Shown in pieces: positions 35,891-45,346 of a stretch of DNA of 64,000 nt. The DNA lies in NCBI GenBank assembly GCA_030424595.1, contig JAUHWG010000036.1:31209-95208 (forward strand), read 5' to 3'. This stretch comes from Polyangia bacterium (GTDB lineage: Bacteria > Myxococcota_A > Polyangia > Nannocystales > Nannocystaceae). Under the pieces are notes generated by a model that ran no database searches, had not been told where the DNA came from, and was given only the letters and a program-made list of their open reading frames with translations. Position numbers and translations under genes: made by a program. Within the stretch, counting starts at the first letter, position 1; each line of letters begins with the position of its first letter.

Positions 35891-38818
35891 TCAATCACGG
35901 GCCCCGAGCAGCTCTCGCGCCTCCTCTGCTCTGGCCACCACCCCTGCGCCCTCATAGGCCCGAAGCGCCTCCTCCGCGAGCTTGTGCGCCCGAGCGTGGA
36001 CACCTCGGTCGCCGCTCCGGAGGAGGGCACGGGCGAGGCCGAGGTGAATGTCCGCGAGCTCGATCGCAAAGGATGCATCGGCGAGCTCGAGGGCCCGCTC
36101 GAGCAGGGCCAGGGCCTCGTCGTGGTCCCCCTCCTCGAGCGCGATCAGACCGAGCCCCTTGAGCGGGTGGGCCTGCAGCGGGTGGGTCTCTGGGAGCGCG
36201 GCGGAGTAGATCCGCTGCGCCTCCTCGAAGCCGTCCCGAGCTCGCTCAAGCTCACCGCGTCGGAGATCGACCTCTGCGAGGTTGTAGCGGAGCTGGCCGA
36301 CCTCGAAGTGATCCGGTCCATGGACCCGAAGATGGGTCTTCAGCGCGAGGTCGTAGCTCGCCTCCGCCTCGTCGAGCTCGCCGGCGTTGAGATGGCAGAG
36401 GCCGGCGGCGTTGTGCGCCGTGGCGGTCTCGTCATGATCCGGGCCGAGCTGCGCCTCGAAGGTGATCAGCACTTGGCGGCTGAGGTCGCACGCACGCTCG
36501 AGATCCCCGGTCGCGAAGGCGGAGGCCGCGAGGGCGAAGCGGTCCCGCGCGACCTCGACCGAGCCCGCGCCCCACAGCTGCGTGTCGATCTCGAGCGCTG
36601 CGTCAAGATGCGCCGCTGCGGCGACAGGATCGTCGAGATCGCTGGTGATCATGCCGAGGTTGAACTCAATACGCGCGGCGGCTGGCGACCAGCGTCCCCA
36701 GCTCGCGCGGATCACCTCAAGGCTACGCTCGAGCTCGGCGCGGGCGGCCTCGTAGTCTCCGGCACGGTAGTGCGCGGTGCCGATCCCGACCCGCAGCCGA
36801 GCCCGGCTGGCCTCGCTCCAGAGGCCCTCCGCGCGCGACCAGGCGAGCTCGTGAGCGGCGATGGCCTCTTTGTGGTCACCCGCTTGCTCGATGATCCGGG
36901 CGCGGGCGAGGAGCAGATCGATCTGTCGAGCGTCGTCCGGCCGAGCGACGCGATCGAGGGCGAGCTGGGCCTCTTCGATCGCCCACTCCTCGAGCGTCGG
37001 CTTGGCGAAGCGGCCGGCGACCGCCACCGCGAGTTGCACGCGAAAGCTCGCCACCAGCTCGCCGAGCCCGACCCGCTCCGCTGCGAGGATCGCCCGCCGC
37101 AGGGCGGCGACGCCTCCGTCAAGGTCCCCCGAGTCGACCAGGGCCTGGGCGAGGAATACCTCAGCCTCCAGCTCTAGCGGGGTGTAGCCGAGGACCTGGG
37201 CACGCTCGCGCACACGCTCGCCGAGCTCTCGCGCCCGTTGAGCCCGCCCGAGCAGATGCTCCGTGCGGGCCTCGACGAGGCGCTCGACCTCAACCTCGAC
37301 CGCAGCCCTCTGCTGAGGGCTCAAGAGGATCTGCGCGTCTGCGTCGACCGCGACGGGGCCGCAGCGGCTGCTGCCCGGGAGCTCGTCGACCAGCGTCCCC
37401 GCCTTGCTGACGACCTGCTCGTCGGCGTGGACAAAGCGCTCCACCAGCGCGCCTACCTCGACGAGCTGTCGCCGCAGGCAGAGCTCTCGGCGCTCGAGCA
37501 GGAGCTCCGACTGGGTCGACTCGATCCGCGTCGCCCGACAATTCTCCTCTCGCGAGGCCGACCAAGCCTCCGCCCAACGATCCAGGCTCCCCTCCACGCC
37601 CGCGGCTGCGTCTGCCTCAAAGAGCAGGTCCGTCGCGTCGAAGGACGCCCTCAGAGCGTCGCGACGATCGTCATCCCAGACCCCCGCGAGGGCGCTCGGT
37701 TCGAGAGCACATGGGGCCGGAGGCGCCGGCGTGAGCGCGTGCAGGCCGAGGCCCACGCCGAGCGCCGCGGCGAAGACCCCGGCCGCCGCGGCGAACCCTC
37801 CGCGCCGTCGGTCGAGGGCGCCCGCGAGCACGACGAGCAAGCTGTCGACGCTCTCCCAGCGCGCCCTCGGATCAGCCGAGAGTCCCCGCAGGATCGCCGC
37901 ACGGATCGCCGGCGGGACCGGACTCTCGGGGGGGAACGCTGCGATCTTCTCGGCGCTCTTCGCCCGCGCGAGCTCCTCGAACTCGCGCTCGTCAAAGGGG
38001 AGGAGCCCGAAGAGGACGCGGAAGGCCGTGACGCAGAAGCTGTACTGGTCGGCGGCCGCGTCACAGGTCCTGCCCTCGTGTTGCTCGGGGGCCATGTACG
38101 GCGGGGTGCCGAGCACCGTTCCGTGCGCGGTCAGGCCGGTGTTGAGCGGAGAGAAGGGCGTCCCCCCGTTCGGCATCGCCTCAAGCTCCCCCGCCGGTCG
38201 AAGGATGGGCCTGCTCGCGGTCACCTCGTACCCCTCTGGATCCGCGTGCGCGACCTCGTCCGAACGCACGAGCCCGAAGTCGAGGACCCGCACCCGACGG
38301 TCTCGCCCGACGAGGACATTGTCGGGCTTGAAGTCGCGGTGGACGAGGCCGACCGCGTGGGCGGCCGCCATCCCACGACCCGCCTGGATCAACATCTCGA
38401 CGCGGGTTCGCCAATCGGGCTCCGTCTCGGCCCACGCTGCGAGCGTAGCTCCGTCGACATACTCCATCGCCAGGTAGACAGCGCCGGCCTCGGTCCCGAC
38501 CTCATGGATCTGGACGACGTTTGGGTGCGAGAGCTTGGCCAGCGCCTGGGCCTCGCGCAGCAGTCGCAGGCTCGCCGACTCTGAGGGGGTGGCGACGCGG
38601 AGCAGCTTGATCGCCACCTTGCGGTCGAGCTGCTCGTCGTAGGCCAGGTAGACCTGGCCCATCCCGCCCCGCCCGAGCTCGCGCAGCACCGCGAAGCGAC
38701 CGATGCGACGGCCCGTGGGCTCCGGCGAGGAGGATGCGTCCGCCACAGCCTCCGACTCCAGCGTCTCCGCCAGGGCTGGTCGGCTCTCAAGCGTCGATTT
38801 CCAGGGTGCATCCACCAT
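35891..38818 (-). CDS. Transmembrane Ser/Thr protein kinase with C-terminal TPR region
   Basis: The 975-residue protein is a second PknB-type kinase. It has the Gly loop L-G-R-G-G-M-G (48-54), Lys71 in V-A-I-K, the catalytic H-R-D-F-K-P-D-N with Asp162, and D-F-G from Asp180, so it should be active. The activation segment ends G-T-P-P-Y-M-A-P-E. A transmembrane helix lies at 341-362. The C-terminal 600 residues are TPR-like, with A-H-L-D-A-A-L-E-I, A-A-G-L-C-H-L-N-A-G and L-G-L-I-A-L-E-E-G. Layout and length match the kinase at 22244-25243, but the sequences have diverged (HRDFKPD versus HRDVKPE). A small gene lies 33 bp downstream. Confidence 0.95.
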   Translation of the reverse strand: MVDAPWKSTLESRPALAETLESEAVADASSSPEPTGRRIGRFAVLRELGRGGMGQVYLAYDEQLDRKVAIKLLRVATPSESASLRLLREAQALAKLSHPNVVQIHEVGTEAGAVYLAMEYVDGATLAAWAETEPDWRTRVEMLIQAGRGMAAAHAVGLVHRDFKPDNVLVGRDRRVRVLDFGLVRSDEVAHADPEGYEVTASRPILRPAGELEAMPNGGTPFSPLNTGLTAHGTVLGTPPYMAPEQHEGRTCDAAADQYSFCVTAFRVLFGLLPFDEREFEELARAKSAEKIAAFPPESPVPPAIRAAILRGLSADPRARWESVDSLLVVLAGALDRRRGGFAAAAGVFAAALGVGLGLHALTPAPPAPCALEPSALAGVWDDDRRDALRASFDATDLLFEADAAAGVEGSLDRWAEAWSASREENCRATRIESTQSELLLERRELCLRRQLVEVGALVERFVHADEQVVSKAGTLVDELPGSSRCGPVAVDADAQILLSPQQRAAVEVEVERLVEARTEHLLGRAQRARELGERVRERAQVLGYTPLELEAEVFLAQALVDSGDLDGGVAALRRAILAAERVGLGELVASFRVQLAVAVAGRFAKPTLEEWAIEEAQLALDRVARPDDARQIDLLLARARIIEQAGDHKEAIAAHELAWSRAEGLWSEASRARLRVGIGTAHYRAGDYEAARAELERSLEVIRASWGRWSPAAARIEFNLGMITSDLDDPVAAAAHLDAALEIDTQLWGAGSVEVARDRFALAASAFATGDLERACDLSRQVLITFEAQLGPDHDETATAHNAAGLCHLNAGELDEAEASYDLALKTHLRVHGPDHFEVGQLRYNLAEVDLRRGELERARDGFEEAQRIYSAALPETHPLQAHPLKGLGLIALEEGDHDEALALLERALELADASFAIELADIHLGLARALLRSGDRGVHARAHKLAEEALRAYEGAGVVARAEEARELLGARD

Positions 38819-39063
38819 CGCTCGCCGTCACGCCGCGATCCTACGGTAGGCGGGGCGCGAGACGACGAGAATGGACGACGAACTCGCGACCGGCGAGTCC
38901 GCGACAGCGGCCTCATCCACAGGTGCGCGGGAGAGCGCAGGGGGGGCGCATAGCGGCTCCCTATGCTCCGATCTGCCTGGGCGATAGCGCCCCCGGCGGA
39001 GAGCAGAGGGTCGTTCACCACAGCGCTCGTGGCGAGAGCTCCGGCGATCGCACGAGCGGCGGG

Positions 39064-40449
39064 TCAGCGCGGGACGAGGCGGATCGGCACGCCGTCCGCG
39101 GGGCGCATGGTGACGCTGAGCTTGAAGCGCAGCGGCTTGGCCCCCGGTTGCGGCTCTAGGCGGTAGCGCCGGCCTATCTGGGCGAGGGCGACGATCGCCT
39201 CGATGTCGGCGAGGTGGGAGCCGATGCAGACGCGTGGACCTGCTCCAAAGGGCAGGTAAGTGAGCTTCGGCCAGGTCGGCGGATCGATGAAGCGCTGCGG
39301 CAGGAAGGCGTCCGGGTCGGGGAACCACCGCGCGAAGCGGTGGATGGCGAGGGCGGGGACGACGACCAGCGATCGCGCGGGGATCTTCAGGCCGGCCAGG
39401 TCGACGTCGCTGCGGGCGACCCGGGCGACGCCGGCCGCCGGCGGGAACATCCGCAGCGTCTCCCGCCAGATCCCGCGGGTCCATTGGAGGCGATCCAGCT
39501 CCAGCCCCTGCTCGGCGGCGGCGTCCGCCTCTGCGTGCCATCGCCCCTGCGCCTCCGGGTTGTGGGCGAGGGCGTGCAGCGCATAGGCGAGGCCGAGGGT
39601 CGTCGTCTCGTTGCCCGCCAGCATCAGGGTCATCACCTGATCGGCGAGGCGGGCCGCGGGGAGCACCTCGGGCGCTCGGCGATGGTCGGCGAGGAGGCGG
39701 CCGAGCACATCGTCATCGGCGGCGGTGCAGGGCTCGGCCGCGCGCCGGTCGATGAGCCGTGTCGTCAGCGCGCGGAGCTCGGCGCAGGCGCCCTCGAAGC
39801 GTCGGCGAGCCGGCGTCCTCCACTTCGCAGGCGCCCGCAGGCCGGGACCGCCGAAGCCGGCGTAGTAGTCGAGGATCTCCTCCAACGCAGCGCCGACGAG
39901 CGGCGCATCGTCGCGGAGCGAGAGGCCGAGGGCGATCCGGCTGACGACCTCGAGGGTGAGGGGCCCGAAGAGCTTCGCGCAGTCGAGATCGCCCCCTGCG
40001 GGCCAGCTCCCTAGGGCCGTGTCGACGAGCTCCGCGACCTCGCCGAGGCGCCGTCGCATCGCCCCGGCGCTGAGCACCGGCTGGACGATCCTGTGGTCAT
40101 GCCGCCAGGCGTCGCCCTCGGAGACCAGGAGTCCGAGGCCGAGCACATCCTCGAGCTCGCGGGTGAGCGGATCCTTGGCGAAGGAGCGGTGCTCGCGGAT
40201 CAGGAGCGCCTCGATGATCGCCGGATCGGCGACGAGCCAGACCTCGCTGAGGCGGTCCCTAGCGCGGTCTTTGGGCCGGCTTGAGCGGCGGCCGAACCAC
40301 CCTCGCTCGGGGCGGACGCAGATCGCCGGGCCGTAGCGATCAAAGGTGCGACGGAGGACAGCCCCCATGTCGCCGCGCTGCTGGAGGAGCAGCGCGCCGA
40401 CGAGCTTCGCGAACTGGGCGCCGCGCAGGCGCGTAGGGGCGAGGGGCAT
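39064..40449 (-). CDS. Cytochrome P450
   Basis: ATG 40449 gives a 461-residue P450. Motifs are L-A-G-N-E-T-T in the I-helix (Asn in place of the more usual His/Gly-Asp), E-T-L-R as the E-x-x-R pair, and F-G-A-G-P-R-V-C-I-G with axial Cys408. The size and the W-R-x-H-R-x-x-x-Q-P-V and F-P-D-P-x-x-F-x-P-Q-R-F motifs resemble CYP102/CYP4-like (fatty-acid hydroxylase type) bacterial P450s more than the first P450 here. It starts 47 bp past the stop codon of a lipoprotein gene on the same strand and may share its transcript. The redox partner is not nearby. Confidence 0.94.
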   Translation of the reverse strand: MPLAPTRLRGAQFAKLVGALLLQQRGDMGAVLRRTFDRYGPAICVRPERGWFGRRSSRPKDRARDRLSEVWLVADPAIIEALLIREHRSFAKDPLTRELEDVLGLGLLVSEGDAWRHDHRIVQPVLSAGAMRRRLGEVAELVDTALGSWPAGGDLDCAKLFGPLTLEVVSRIALGLSLRDDAPLVGAALEEILDYYAGFGGPGLRAPAKWRTPARRRFEGACAELRALTTRLIDRRAAEPCTAADDDVLGRLLADHRRAPEVLPAARLADQVMTLMLAGNETTTLGLAYALHALAHNPEAQGRWHAEADAAAEQGLELDRLQWTRGIWRETLRMFPPAAGVARVARSDVDLAGLKIPARSLVVVPALAIHRFARWFPDPDAFLPQRFIDPPTWPKLTYLPFGAGPRVCIGSHLADIEAIVALAQIGRRYRLEPQPGAKPLRFKLSVTMRPADGVPIRLVPR

Positions 40450-40496
40450 GGCGGCAGTAGAGCACTCGCCGGCCGCGCTGCCCAGGACTTCACGGG

Positions 40497-41678
40497 CTAG
40501 AGCGGCCGGCAGGTGCTCGCGCCGCAGTGGTGGCACTGGCCGACCCGATCGTGGTCGCTCACCAGCCGCAGGATCGTGCCGTCGAAGCGATAGACCCGCT
40601 CGCGCGTGTGGTGCGAGGGGATGAAGTGTCGGCGCCTGCGGGCCAGGTCTTCGTCGCCCGCGCTCTCCGTCAGCGGCGGATCATCAGCGCCGCTCGGGGC
40701 CTCATCGAAGTCGGCCCAGGTGGCCTCGGTGGAGAGCTCGCGGAGGCCGGCGACAAAGGGCGCCGTGATGGTCGCGCTCTCGAGGTTCCCGGTGATCGTC
40801 CCGACGCGGTGGCCACACTCGCCGCGCATGACGTAGACGTCCATCGGTATGTCCCAAGGGCAACCTCCCGCCTTCTTCGGGGGGACGAGCATGTCCTGGA
40901 CGCCGTCGCCGTCGAGGTCGAAGGTGGCGTGGGTGTGGACCCGCCAGTCTCGGGAGGAGCTGTGGTGTTCGCCGCTCTGATCGACGCCCGAGGAATTGAC
41001 AAGCACGAGGCGCTCGCGCGTGGGCGGTGTGACGCAGCGGCCGGGGAGGGTGTCCAGCGGCCGGTGTCCTGGCGGGAGGAGGTGCAGCGACACGCTGATG
41101 GTCTCGCTCTTCGGGTCGAGCGTGCGCGGGCCTATCGCCAGGAGGGCGAGGCGCTCGGCGCTGCGGTAGGTGCAGGAGAACTGAGCGGTGGCCTCGTCGA
41201 GCTCGCAGGGCGCCGTCTCGACGAAGCCTTGGGCCCTGAGGCCGTCGCGCCAGGGGCTCGCGATCTCGGTGACCGGGGCCATGCCCAGGACCGTGCGGAG
41301 ATGGCGGTCACCGGCGACGGAGACGACGACCTCGGTGCCGCCAGGGTAGGGGCTGAGGACCCAGGGCAGGGGCTCGGGCCAGGTCGCAGGGCGGGCTCCC
41401 TCGACGGGCGTGTCGTCCGCGGGATCCGGCTTCGGGGGCGAGCCCTCGTCGCCCGCGGCTCGGGTGGGGGGCTCTTCGTCAGGAGGCGGGTCGCGGTCGG
41501 GAGCTTGCGCGTTTGGGGGGCTGGTCGGGGCCGTGTCGGATGTCGGCGCACATCCGCTGAGCGGACCGGCAAGCGCGAGGAGCAGCGAGGTCGACGCGAG
41601 GCCGGCCGTCGTTCGACGGGTCTGAGCTGCGAGCCCCGCGTCATCCGAGCCCGGCGGGGGTCGGTCGTCGTCGACCAC
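40497..41678 (-). CDS. Hypothetical lipoprotein, C-terminal Cys-rich tail
   Basis: The 393-residue product has a long N-region before a hydrophobic core L-L-L-A-L-A-G-P-L-S-G-C, with Cys43 as lipid anchor. A Pro/Asp/Glu-rich linker extends to about residue 95. The body contains T-F-D-L-D-G-D-G-V-Q-D-M, a calcium-loop-like D-x-D-x-D-G stretch as in FG-GAP or EF-hand-like repeats. The C-terminus is G-Q-C-H-H-C-G-A-S-T-C, a possible metal site. The start is uncertain because the N-region is unusually long. It precedes the P450 gene by 47 bp on the same strand. Function is unknown. Confidence 0.75.
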   Translation of the reverse strand: MVDDDRPPPGSDDAGLAAQTRRTTAGLASTSLLLALAGPLSGCAPTSDTAPTSPPNAQAPDRDPPPDEEPPTRAAGDEGSPPKPDPADDTPVEGARPATWPEPLPWVLSPYPGGTEVVVSVAGDRHLRTVLGMAPVTEIASPWRDGLRAQGFVETAPCELDEATAQFSCTYRSAERLALLAIGPRTLDPKSETISVSLHLLPPGHRPLDTLPGRCVTPPTRERLVLVNSSGVDQSGEHHSSSRDWRVHTHATFDLDGDGVQDMLVPPKKAGGCPWDIPMDVYVMRGECGHRVGTITGNLESATITAPFVAGLRELSTEATWADFDEAPSGADDPPLTESAGDEDLARRRRHFIPSHHTRERVYRFDGTILRLVSDHDRVGQCHHCGASTCRPL

Positions 41679-41834
41679 CTTGAGGGCCCGAGATCGTCTC
41701 GTCTGTGCCAGGGCCTCGTGAGGCTAGCATTGCACGAATATTCCGTCCATGGCTGTCAAGGACGCCCTGGCGGGGTCGCGCGGTCGTCGAGCGCAGAGCC
41801 AACGGGACTTCAACCAGCGGCCATCAGGGGTGCT

Positions 41835-42935
41835 ATGAATCCAGGGAACGGGATGGGGGGCAGGATCCGAACAGACTACGAGGCCGTGCTGAGCGCAGCC
41901 TCGCGCCCCGACCGGCGGCGGCTGATGGGGTGGCTGGTCGAGGGACCGCTGACGGCCGACGGGGCGGTGCTCCCTTGGGTCAACCCCGCGCACTCTGGAG
42001 ACGCCCGGCCCGCGGTCGCGGGGCTCCTCCTCGCGCTCCTCGCCCAGGACATCGACGACGGCCCGCGGATGCCGAAGGACCGGGCCGCGTCCCAGCTCGC
42101 CCGCTGCCGACGGATCCTCGAGGCGCAGCTCGCTGACCTGGGCGATCGTGGCATGGTCGGCGACGACGGGGTCGACGATCTCTTCGACAGCGGGATCGTC
42201 CTCCACGGGCTCCTGCGCCTCTACGAGCGGATGGTCGAGGCGATCGACGACGGCGCTCTGCGGCTCCTGGGCGCGGCGATCGAGCGGGTCTACGCGGGGG
42301 TCCTGAACGGTATCGCGAACCAGCGGGTGAGCTCAGGGAGTCCCGGCGAGCCGCATTGGAGGCAGGTCTGGGGCTCTCATCACCTCAGGCTCGCGCTGCC
42401 GCTCGCGGCCTACGACCGCACCTTCGCGACCGCGGGCGAGGTCCGACCGGCGGCGGCGATCCGCCGGCTCCTCCGCGACCTGATGCCGCAGGCGGAGGAC
42501 GGTCGTTGTGTTGTCCACCGCGGGGGCGAGCGGATCTACGTGCCCGCCTGTTGCTACGCCGCGGAGGGGCTCCTGGCGGTCGAGCCTACGGTCGACGCAG
42601 GTGCGAGGCCGCAGGCCGTCGCGACGGCGACCTGGCTGGCGACGATCCAGCAGGGGGACGGGAGCATGCTCGCCTGGCACGACGGCGAGCGGGCGTTTGG
42701 CCCGCGGCGGTCCGATATCGTCGGTCAATCCGTCCGCCTCTGGGCGGCCGTCGATCGTCACCGCTTCGCCCGGTCGATCGCCCGCGGGCTCGAGCATCTG
42801 GCGAGCCTCCAGAGCCCGTGCGGCGGGCTTCGCTACGGCCCGGAGAGCGACGACATCAGCACCCGGTCGACGATCTTCGCGGCCCAGGCGATCGCCTGGG
42901 CCGAAGGCGACCGGAGGGCCCGGTGGCTGGTCTAG
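41835..42935 (+). CDS. Alpha/alpha-toroid protein (terpenoid cyclase/prenyltransferase-like fold), unknown
   Basis: ATG 41835 follows AGGGG at suitable spacing and gives 366 residues. The sequence is built of helical repeats with recurring A-x-x-W-L, A-A-x-x-R-x-L and an L-x-S-x-Q-S-P-x-G-G-L-R-Y-G-P motif near the C-terminus. S-T-I-F-A-A-Q-A-I-A-W-A follows. This is typical of the six-hairpin alpha/alpha toroid shared by terpene cyclases and related sugar-active enzymes. No D-x-D-D or other prenyl-substrate acid motif is seen, so a squalene-cyclase role is unlikely. It is divergent from the lipoprotein-P450 pair. Function is unknown. Confidence 0.75.
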   Translation: MNPGNGMGGRIRTDYEAVLSAASRPDRRRLMGWLVEGPLTADGAVLPWVNPAHSGDARPAVAGLLLALLAQDIDDGPRMPKDRAASQLARCRRILEAQLADLGDRGMVGDDGVDDLFDSGIVLHGLLRLYERMVEAIDDGALRLLGAAIERVYAGVLNGIANQRVSSGSPGEPHWRQVWGSHHLRLALPLAAYDRTFATAGEVRPAAAIRRLLRDLMPQAEDGRCVVHRGGERIYVPACCYAAEGLLAVEPTVDAGARPQAVATATWLATIQQGDGSMLAWHDGERAFGPRRSDIVGQSVRLWAAVDRHRFARSIARGLEHLASLQSPCGGLRYGPESDDISTRSTIFAAQAIAWAEGDRRARWLV

Positions 42936-42965
42936 CTTGGTCCCGCGAGGGCGCCGAGTCGGTCT

Positions 42966-44033
42966 TCACTGCGGGAGCGGGAAGCAGGAGAAGCCGATCT
43001 CGCCGTTGGCCTGGCCCCAGTCTAGGTTCGTGGTCTCGAAGTCGACGCCCAGCGGGTTGCCGATCGTGTTGATCCGGTCGACGTCCGCCTGCTTGAGAAA
43101 GCCGAAGTACTCGCTCGCGAGGTAGAGCCCGCCGCCCTGATCCTTGACGTAGTCGACGATGGTCTGGGCCTCGGCGTTGTTGGTCGACGAGATCGCGCAG
43201 TAGATCACCATGTCGTAGTCGGCGGCGAGCTTGGCCGGGTCGCCGACGTACTCTTGCGGGAGCGAGGTGCCGGAGTAGGTGAGGTCTGGATAATTGCCGA
43301 GGTTGTTGCCGAGGCCGCCGCAGAGGTTGCGACCGAAGCTGAGCACCTTGGGGAGCTGATCGCCGCTGTCGCCCAGCCACTCCCAGAGCGGACAGTCGGT
43401 GATCTCTTTGTAGAGGATGTTGGTGTCCGCGGTGTAGATCACGCGGCCGCTGCCGACCTCGTCGAGGGCGTAGATCACCTGGTCGCCCTCGAGGGTCGCG
43501 AAGCCGATGAACTCGGTCCCCGGCAGGGCGGAGAAGCTCGACGATTGGGTCGAGTTGAGGGTCACGCCGCACTCGAGGCAGAGATCGCCGGAGTCGGAGT
43601 CCGTCGTCGTGTCGTCGGTGGTGGAGCCGGTGGTGGTGGCGTCGGTGGTGGCGTCGGTGGTGGAGCCGGTGGAGCCGGTGGAGGCGTCGGTGGTAGAGCC
43701 GGTCGTGGGGTCGCCTGTAGTGGTGGGCTCGGTGTCTGTCGAGCTGACGCCGGTGGTGCTCTCCGTCGTCGAGGTCGAGTCGGACTCTGAGGCAGTCTCG
43801 CCGGTGTCCGAGTCGGAGCCCGACACCGTCTCCGCGCTCGAGCTGGCGTCCGAGTCCTCTGAGGTCATGCCCGCTGTGGTCGCGAGGCCGCTCGCGCCGG
43901 TCGGGCTCAGGGTCGCCGCGCTGTCGCTGTCGCCGTCATCTCCGGCGCAGGAGAGGGTCATGGCGAGGAGGATCCCGATCGCTAGGGAGGAGGCTGGGGA
44001 GGAGGCGGAGGAGGGGGGGCGCAGGATCGGCAA
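42966..44033 (-). CDS. Lipoprotein with GATase-like C-terminal module
   Basis: The 355-residue product has lipidated Cys29 followed by A-G-D-D-G-D. A Ser/Thr/Glu linker follows to about 150. The C-terminal 200 residues contain D-L-C-L-E-C-G, V-I-Y-T-A-D-T, Y-D-M-V-I-Y-C-A-I-S-S-T-N, I-V-D-Y-V-K-D-Q-G-G-G-L-Y-L-A-S-E-Y-F and W-G-Q-A-N-G-E. A strand ending in a Cys, followed by a D-Y-V-K-x-G-G-G-L-Y turn, resembles class I GATase/ThuA-like folds that bind sugars or cofactors. This is a fold-level guess. It converges on the alpha/alpha-toroid gene with a 30-bp gap. Confidence 0.75.
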   Translation of the reverse strand: MPILRPPSSASSPASSLAIGILLAMTLSCAGDDGDSDSAATLSPTGASGLATTAGMTSEDSDASSSAETVSGSDSDTGETASESDSTSTTESTTGVSSTDTEPTTTGDPTTGSTTDASTGSTGSTTDATTDATTTGSTTDDTTTDSDSGDLCLECGVTLNSTQSSSFSALPGTEFIGFATLEGDQVIYALDEVGSGRVIYTADTNILYKEITDCPLWEWLGDSGDQLPKVLSFGRNLCGGLGNNLGNYPDLTYSGTSLPQEYVGDPAKLAADYDMVIYCAISSTNNAEAQTIVDYVKDQGGGLYLASEYFGFLKQADVDRINTIGNPLGVDFETTNLDWGQANGEIGFSCFPLPQ

Positions 44034-44075
44034 GGGGGGGCTCCAGGTAGACGTACTCCCGGCGAGCGTACCATC

Positions 44076-44171
44076 GCCGCCGAGGTCCGCTTTGCGGGCG
44101 CCGCCGAGGTCCGCTTTGCGGGCGCCGTCGAGGTCCGCTTTGCGGGCGCCGCCGAGGTCCGCCTTGCGGGC
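44076..44171. repeat. 24-bp tandem repeat, 4 copies
   Basis: Four 24-bp units (GCCGCCGAGGTCCGCTTTGCGGGC and variants) lie in the leader between the divergent genes at 44033 and 44261. Copies 1 and 2 are identical, and the others differ at one position each. The unit is a multiple of three, unlike the other arrays. Confidence 0.93.
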
Positions 44172-44260
44172 GCCGCCGGCTCGGCAAACCTCGCGGTCGA
44201 CGGCGGACCGAGGGGCGACACCGTCGGCCTGGGGCGGATACCATCGCCGCGGAGAGCTCT

Positions 44261-45247
44261 GTGCCAGAAGCCATCATCGTCCCAGGGGTCGTCGCGGTGG
44301 AGCCCGAGCCCTGGTCGGGCCGGGCCCCGGCGGTGATCGTCCGCGGCCCCTTGGCTGGCTACGCGCGGCTGCCCGAGATCACGGATTGGAAGTCGGTCTA
44401 CCTCTTCGCCCGGCGCGAGGCGGCGGAGCGCCTCGCCGTGCCGACGATGGCCCCGAGCGTCGACCTCGACGCCTACCCCCATGTCCGCGCGCAGCTGGCC
44501 CGGTCTCGCCTGGTCGTGATCGAGGAGGGCGAGGCCTCGCGGTTTGCAGCGGCGGGCGAGCTGCTCATCGAGCTCTCGTACCATCGAGTCGCGGGGGGCG
44601 GCGGTCTCGTGGTGAGCGGGGCGGCGGTCGATCGCGGCTTTAGCTGCGAGGACCCGGAGCTCGTCTCCCTCGCCTGGGGGGTGGGGGACGGCGACGAGGA
44701 GACCTTCGAGGAGGTCTGGGAGGGCGATCCCGTCCCGCGGCTCTACGACGCGATCCTCCGGGCGATGACGGAGGGCGAGGTCTCGCTGCTCGACGTCGAT
44801 CTGGCGCTCTCCTGCGACGGCCTCTACGGAGATCCCTCGTCCTTCGAGCGGGACTTCGTAGAGGTCGCCGCCCGCGGCGAGGCCCAGGTCGCAGCGGCCG
44901 AGGAGCTGCTCTCGCTCCTGGACGCGGCCGAGGGGGAGAGCGTCGCCCTGCCGGGGCTCGGCGTCGCGAGGCGGGTGGTCCGACCCGCGTTCACGCTGTC
45001 CAAGGCTGACGGGACCTGGACCTGGTCCGGACCGCCGCTCGAGGTCCCCGCGGAGAGCTACTGGGTCGTCGACGAGGTCGATGAGTTTGTCCCGGCGGAG
45101 CGAGCTCGGCGCAGCGAGCTCTTCCGGGCGAAGCTCGCGGCGAGGCGGGCCCAGGCGCAGAGGCGCAAGCGCTGGGCCCGGCGGGCGCTCCTCGTCGTGG
45201 TCGTGCTGGTCGTGCTGATCGTGGTCCTCTCGCGGGATGGCTCCTGA
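44261..45247 (+). CDS. Tail-anchored membrane protein, unknown
   Basis: GTG 44261 follows GGAGAG. The 328-residue product is soluble and acidic for about 295 residues, then has a very basic patch (R-R-A-Q-A-Q-R-R-K-R-W-A-R-R) and ends in one helix, L-L-V-V-V-V-L-V-V-L-I-V-V-L-S, so the N-terminus is cytoplasmic and the C-terminus anchors it. It opens with a Pro/Val-rich segment and has G-Y-A-R-L-P-E and D-V-D-L-A-L-S-C-D-G-L-Y. No recognised domain. A type of tail-anchored regulator is plausible but unsupported. Confidence 0.75.
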   Translation: MPEAIIVPGVVAVEPEPWSGRAPAVIVRGPLAGYARLPEITDWKSVYLFARREAAERLAVPTMAPSVDLDAYPHVRAQLARSRLVVIEEGEASRFAAAGELLIELSYHRVAGGGGLVVSGAAVDRGFSCEDPELVSLAWGVGDGDEETFEEVWEGDPVPRLYDAILRAMTEGEVSLLDVDLALSCDGLYGDPSSFERDFVEVAARGEAQVAAAEELLSLLDAAEGESVALPGLGVARRVVRPAFTLSKADGTWTWSGPPLEVPAESYWVVDEVDEFVPAERARRSELFRAKLAARRAQAQRRKRWARRALLVVVVLVVLIVVLSRDGS

Positions 45248-45319
45248 CGCGATCAGGAGGCTGCGCAGCGCTGGATGCCCGCTGAGAGCGGCTCGTATCC
45301 GCCAAGGAGGCGGCAAAAA

Positions 45320-45346
45320 GGCCCCCAGACGACTCGAGCGGGGGCT
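45320..45346 (-). terminator. Rho-independent-like terminator (reverse strand)
   Basis: On the reverse strand GCCCCC pairs with GGGGGC across a 13-base loop, followed at once by CTTTTTG. It lies 230 bases past the stop codon of the coiled-coil gene at 45575-46360. The rest of the 327-bp gap 45248-45574 shows nothing else. Confidence 0.6.

Noticed and set aside
40527..41834. Upstream extension of the alpha/alpha-toroid frame
   Set aside because: It overlaps the lipoprotein on the other strand, and codon quality is poor before ATG 41835.
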